From Cyanobacteriota bacterium (GTDB taxonomy: Bacteria; Cyanobacteriota; Cyanobacteriia; SKYG9), in contig JANWZG010000020.1 in NCBI GenBank assembly GCA_025054735.1, positions 1-17,471 on the forward strand: a DNA stretch of 17,471 nucleotides. Direction: 5' to 3'. The position numbers and the translations under genes were made by a program. Positions 15,051-17,471 of this stretch are shown piece after piece. The notes below the pieces were generated by a model. It was not told where the DNA came from. It saw only the letters and a list, made by a program, of their open reading frames with translations, and did not search any database. The number at the start of each line of letters is the position of its first letter. Within the stretch, counting starts at the first letter, position 1.

Positions 15051-16052
15051 GTGAAGAAAGCGATCGTCAAATTGTTGATGGCACCTGCTATCCGGGCCAT
15101 GTATGATCGGCAAGGTGGGGTTAAGCATCTCACCCTAACGACTGCCTTAGAGAAAATTGACCGCTTGTTTAGCTGCGATCGGATACTCAGGGAGGCTCAC
15201 CAAGATTTCACAGTGGTCTACTACACCCAAAGCGAATGGGGGTATCGCCTTATTCATTCTCCTGAAGGGGCTATTCACATGGCCTTGAACGTTGATGGCA
15301 TGTTTCACCCAGATGGCTACTATGCCCATGCACGGCTAGTTGCCCAGCAGATTGAGGCCATTGGCGCTAATCATGTCCTAGAAATTGGTTGCGGCAAAGG
15401 ATTTAATACCTATTTTTTAGCCACACGCTACCCAACCGTGACCTTCACAGGCATTGACTTAACCCCCTTACACATTCGCTCGGCCTCTCGGCAAGCCGCT
15501 CACTGTCAAAACGTCGTGTTTAGAATCAGAGATTTCAACTATCTCGATGTACCAGATCAGTCTGTTGACCTTGTATTTGGGGTGGAGTGCCTGTGCCACA
15601 GTCGGCAACCTAAGCAGTCGTTAGCAGAACTGTTCCGGATTCTGCGTCCTGGTGGCCGGTTGATTGTGTTTGATGGGTATCGCCGAGCGCCCCTTGACCG
15701 GTATACACTGCCAATGCAAACGGCTACGGTGTTGACTGAAGTGAGTATGGCTGTGCAGGATGGTTTTGTAGAGCGCGATCGCTGGGATGAGCTAGCTCGA
15801 TCAATTGGCTTTCTAATTCATACCTGCGATGATTTGACAACTGCAATTCAACCTACCATCAATCGGCTGCAAGCTATATCCTCTCTGTTTTTCCAGATGC
15901 CTGGCCGAGCTAGAATTCTAGCATTTCTGTTGCCCAAATACCTGGTACGGAATGCGATCGCGGGTTTGCTGATGCCGTTTGTGTTTACCAGTGATCCTAC
16001 AGTTGGCTCGCTGGGGTACTACCAATGGATTTTGCAACGCCCTGATCAGTAG
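15051..16052 (+). CDS. Class I SAM-dependent methyltransferase (333 aa)
   Basis: Rossmann methyltransferase core. Motif I, VLEIGCGKGFNTYFLA, is at about residues 109-124; the acidic end of strand 2 is TGIDLT, with D136; motif II is LDVPDQSVDLVFGVECLC; and motif III is LFRILRPGGRLIVFDGY, at about 194-210. These resemble the sterol/tocopherol methyltransferase group, so a lipid-soluble acceptor is possible, but the substrate is unknown. The C-terminal KYLVRNAIAGLLMPFVF could touch the membrane. I chose GTG at 15051 (GGGA about 8 bases before). The open frame extends up to a TTG at 14922, which lies inside an intergenic repeat and encodes atypical residues. ATG at 15078 or 15099 are other options. 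It stands alone on the plus strand and converges on the next gene. Confidence 0.8.
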   Translation: MKKAIVKLLMAPAIRAMYDRQGGVKHLTLTTALEKIDRLFSCDRILREAHQDFTVVYYTQSEWGYRLIHSPEGAIHMALNVDGMFHPDGYYAHARLVAQQIEAIGANHVLEIGCGKGFNTYFLATRYPTVTFTGIDLTPLHIRSASRQAAHCQNVVFRIRDFNYLDVPDQSVDLVFGVECLCHSRQPKQSLAELFRILRPGGRLIVFDGYRRAPLDRYTLPMQTATVLTEVSMAVQDGFVERDRWDELARSIGFLIHTCDDLTTAIQPTINRLQAISSLFFQMPGRARILAFLLPKYLVRNAIAGLLMPFVFTSDPTVGSLGYYQWILQRPDQ

Positions 16053-16076
16053 CGCCTACGCCTGTGTAAACCTCTA

Positions 16077-16541
16077 TCACAGGACTTTGTGGGTATATTC
16101 ATGTTGTTTAACGTTATCTTCGGTGCGGACAATGCGCTGGGAGTTCAACACCCGCTTGCGCTCCAGGGAATAGTTAAAGCCTTGATAAGCAGTACCCAGC
16201 ATAATCATCGACTGGGCAGCAGGGCGGGCTTTATAGGTGCGGGCAGCAGCGATCGCTCGGCTAACAAAGTCATCACAGAACTGAGCCTCTGGGGGAAACT
16301 CTGGTAGCGATCGGGGCATGGCATCAATGACCACAGACCCCAAGGTTGTTGCCCAAGCCAGTTGATAGGAGGTAGGAATACCCTTCATCAAAGCCTCTAG
16401 CGCGGCTGAGGGAATGGGTTCTAGTAACGTCACCTCACACACATCACCATCTCGTTTGACAAAGCAAGTAGCGAGACCAACCACCACATAGTCGTCAGGT
16501 AGCAGATCGGGGGCTTGGGGATACGGAAGTGTAATCGTCAT
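16077..16541 (-). CDS. Conserved cyanobacterial protein of unknown function (154 aa)
   Basis: Soluble, no signal peptide or membrane segment. The sequence has strongly ordered blocks: LPYPQAPDLLPDDYVVVGLATCF near the start (residues about 5-27), EPIPSAALEALMKGIPTSY at 41-59, DDFVSRAIAAARTYKARPAAQSM in the middle, and the C-terminal SLERKRVLNSQR plus EDNVKQHEYTHKVL. I recall this layout, including the C-terminal H-x-x-THKVL, from cyanobacterial proteins of similar length without an assigned function; the name is not known to me. It is convergent with the methyltransferase gene with 24 bases between them, so they share a termination zone. Confidence 0.75.
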   Translation of the reverse strand: MTITLPYPQAPDLLPDDYVVVGLATCFVKRDGDVCEVTLLEPIPSAALEALMKGIPTSYQLAWATTLGSVVIDAMPRSLPEFPPEAQFCDDFVSRAIAAARTYKARPAAQSMIMLGTAYQGFNYSLERKRVLNSQRIVRTEDNVKQHEYTHKVL

Positions 16542-17022
16542 AAAACATCCGGACAGAGAAAAAAACAGAGTGAAGAATGCAGATAATGGCCAGCCACTAA
16601 GGCAAATGGCATTGTCCTATGGCCGATGAGTGGTACTATAAACTGCAATGTTCAGTGTCGCATGTCAACGTTGCATTTTCTGAAACCGCTCATCAAAACG
16701 TTATAGTCCACCCTACACTGAGAAAACAATTTTTCTGAGTGGTTCAGTTTTCTAAGGGTTAGATAGTGAAGCAGGCTCGTTGCCAGTTCACAAGTTGCTT
16801 AAGACACCTAGCTAACTGCCACAGTTGACGATCTAGCCATAGCTACTTTGTCTAATGATAACTATTGATAACTATGAAGATTGTGAAGACAGTCTAAGCT
16901 GCATGTACGTAATCCCTCGCTGTTGGACTGATGTATTTGTTCAGTACAGTACCAGTTAGTTCCACTTCCACAAACACACTTGTGACTTATCAAATTTTTC
17001 ACCATTGCTGTGAGCATTACAC
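16542..17022. other. 481-base divergent intergenic region
   Basis: It should hold the promoters of the 154-aa protein gene (leftward) and the TPR gene (rightward). TGATAACTAT occurs twice in tandem at 16856-16865 and 16866-16875. I see no ORF, RNA gene or clear promoter in the rest. Confidence 0.5.
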
Positions 17023-17471
17023 ATGAGCACTACTGCGTTTCCTCATGATTGTCAAGATATTATGAAGTGTAGTCATCTTCGGTCTGAGCATCAATCGTCA
17101 ACCCAATCAGTAGCACCAGTTACTAACCATGAGTCATCAGCTTTGGGCTATGGCTGCATTCCCTTAACCCAGATTGACCAACGATCGCTACAGCGACAGG
17201 CCAAGCTTGCTGCCCAACGAGGTAACTATGATCACGCCATTGCTCTGTTAGATGTGCTGATTACCTTGGATGCAGGCAATGCTAGCTATTACAGTAACCG
17301 GGGCTTGCTTCGGTTTCAAGCAGGATATTTGGAGGCGGCAATTCAGGACTATAACATGGCTCTTCAGCTTAACCCTAGGCTAGCCAGTGCCTACAATAAC
17401 CGTGGAAATTACTACGCTGCTCAGGGTCAACGCGAGAAGGCCATTCAAGACTATGATCGAGCGATTGACTT
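17023..17471 (+). CDS. TPR-repeat protein, N-terminal part (runs off the right edge)
   Basis: 149 codons are visible from the ATG at 17023. After a polar, serine-rich leader of about 50 residues, tetratricopeptide repeats begin: about 53-86 (QAKLAAQRGNYDHAIALLDV), 87-120 (SNRGLLRFQAGYLEAAIQDY then LNPRL) and 121 to the edge (NNRGNYYAAQGQREKAIQDY). The regular 34-residue spacing, N-RG, A-IQDY and LNP positions fit cyanobacterial TPR proteins used as protein-binding scaffolds. No signal peptide is evident. An ATG at 17062 is an alternative start. Repeat number and any C-terminal domain lie outside the window, so the specific partner or process is unknown. Confidence 0.85.
   Translation, partial: MSTTAFPHDCQDIMKCSHLRSEHQSSTQSVAPVTNHESSALGYGCIPLTQIDQRSLQRQAKLAAQRGNYDHAIALLDVLITLDAGNASYYSNRGLLRFQAGYLEAAIQDYNMALQLNPRLASAYNNRGNYYAAQGQREKAIQDYDRAID

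Noticed and set aside
17009..17023. CRP-like TGTGA site just before the TPR gene
   Set aside because: The second half-site is ACACA at the wrong spacing and overlaps the start codon.

Overview
The window looks cyanobacterial. The palindrome GCGATCGC (HIP1) occurs more than a dozen times in 17.5 kb (for example near 1511, 3130, 4767, 8867, 9944, 10800, 15778 and 16248). The gene content agrees: a group 2 sigma factor of the cyanobacterial SigC type, a retinol-saturase/CrtI-like FAD oxidoreductase, small proteins of cyanobacterial type, and 'CCCTCATCCCCCTAACCCC'-type intergenic repeats. No species can be named from the sequence.

Positions 1 to about 10,230 are accessory DNA of defence-island type. 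From the left, on the minus strand, there is a tightly packed three-gene unit: a small membrane-anchored coiled-coil protein, a 255-aa protein resembling the N-terminal module of SF1 helicases, and a separate SF1 helicase whose start abuts the previous stop and has a full Shine-Dalgarno. Next, on the plus strand, lie debris of a DUF2281-type antitoxin, an orphan DNA-phosphorothioation (Dnd) associated protein 4, and a PD-(D/E)XK-like gene frameshifted by a 25-bp tandem duplication. An Xre-type regulator and a 760-aa nuclease-SF2 helicase-HTH fusion follow on the minus strand, with a 26-bp near-perfect palindrome upstream as probable operator. A small conserved 82-aa gene, an IS5-family insertion sequence of about 945 bp and a large P-loop ATPase gene truncated by that IS close the island.

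Positions 10,374 to 17,471 look like chromosomal backbone. On the minus strand are the FAD oxidoreductase, a small membrane protein and the sigma factor; a SAM methyltransferase follows on the plus strand, a conserved 154-aa protein on the minus strand, and the start of a TPR protein on the plus strand. Between the sigma factor and the methyltransferase, at 14,563-14,733, eleven same-strand DnaA boxes (mostly TTTTCCACA) lie in 171 bp beside an AT-rich stretch. This is a strong candidate for the chromosomal replication origin, oriC. Gene orientation largely flips from minus to plus across it, as expected for genes co-directional with two diverging forks.

The main points are therefore a candidate oriC about 4 kb from a decaying defence island, a possibly new three-gene helicase unit, and an autoregulated nuclease-helicase module. 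Several genes show visible break points: a duplication frameshift, an IS truncation and short stump ORFs.
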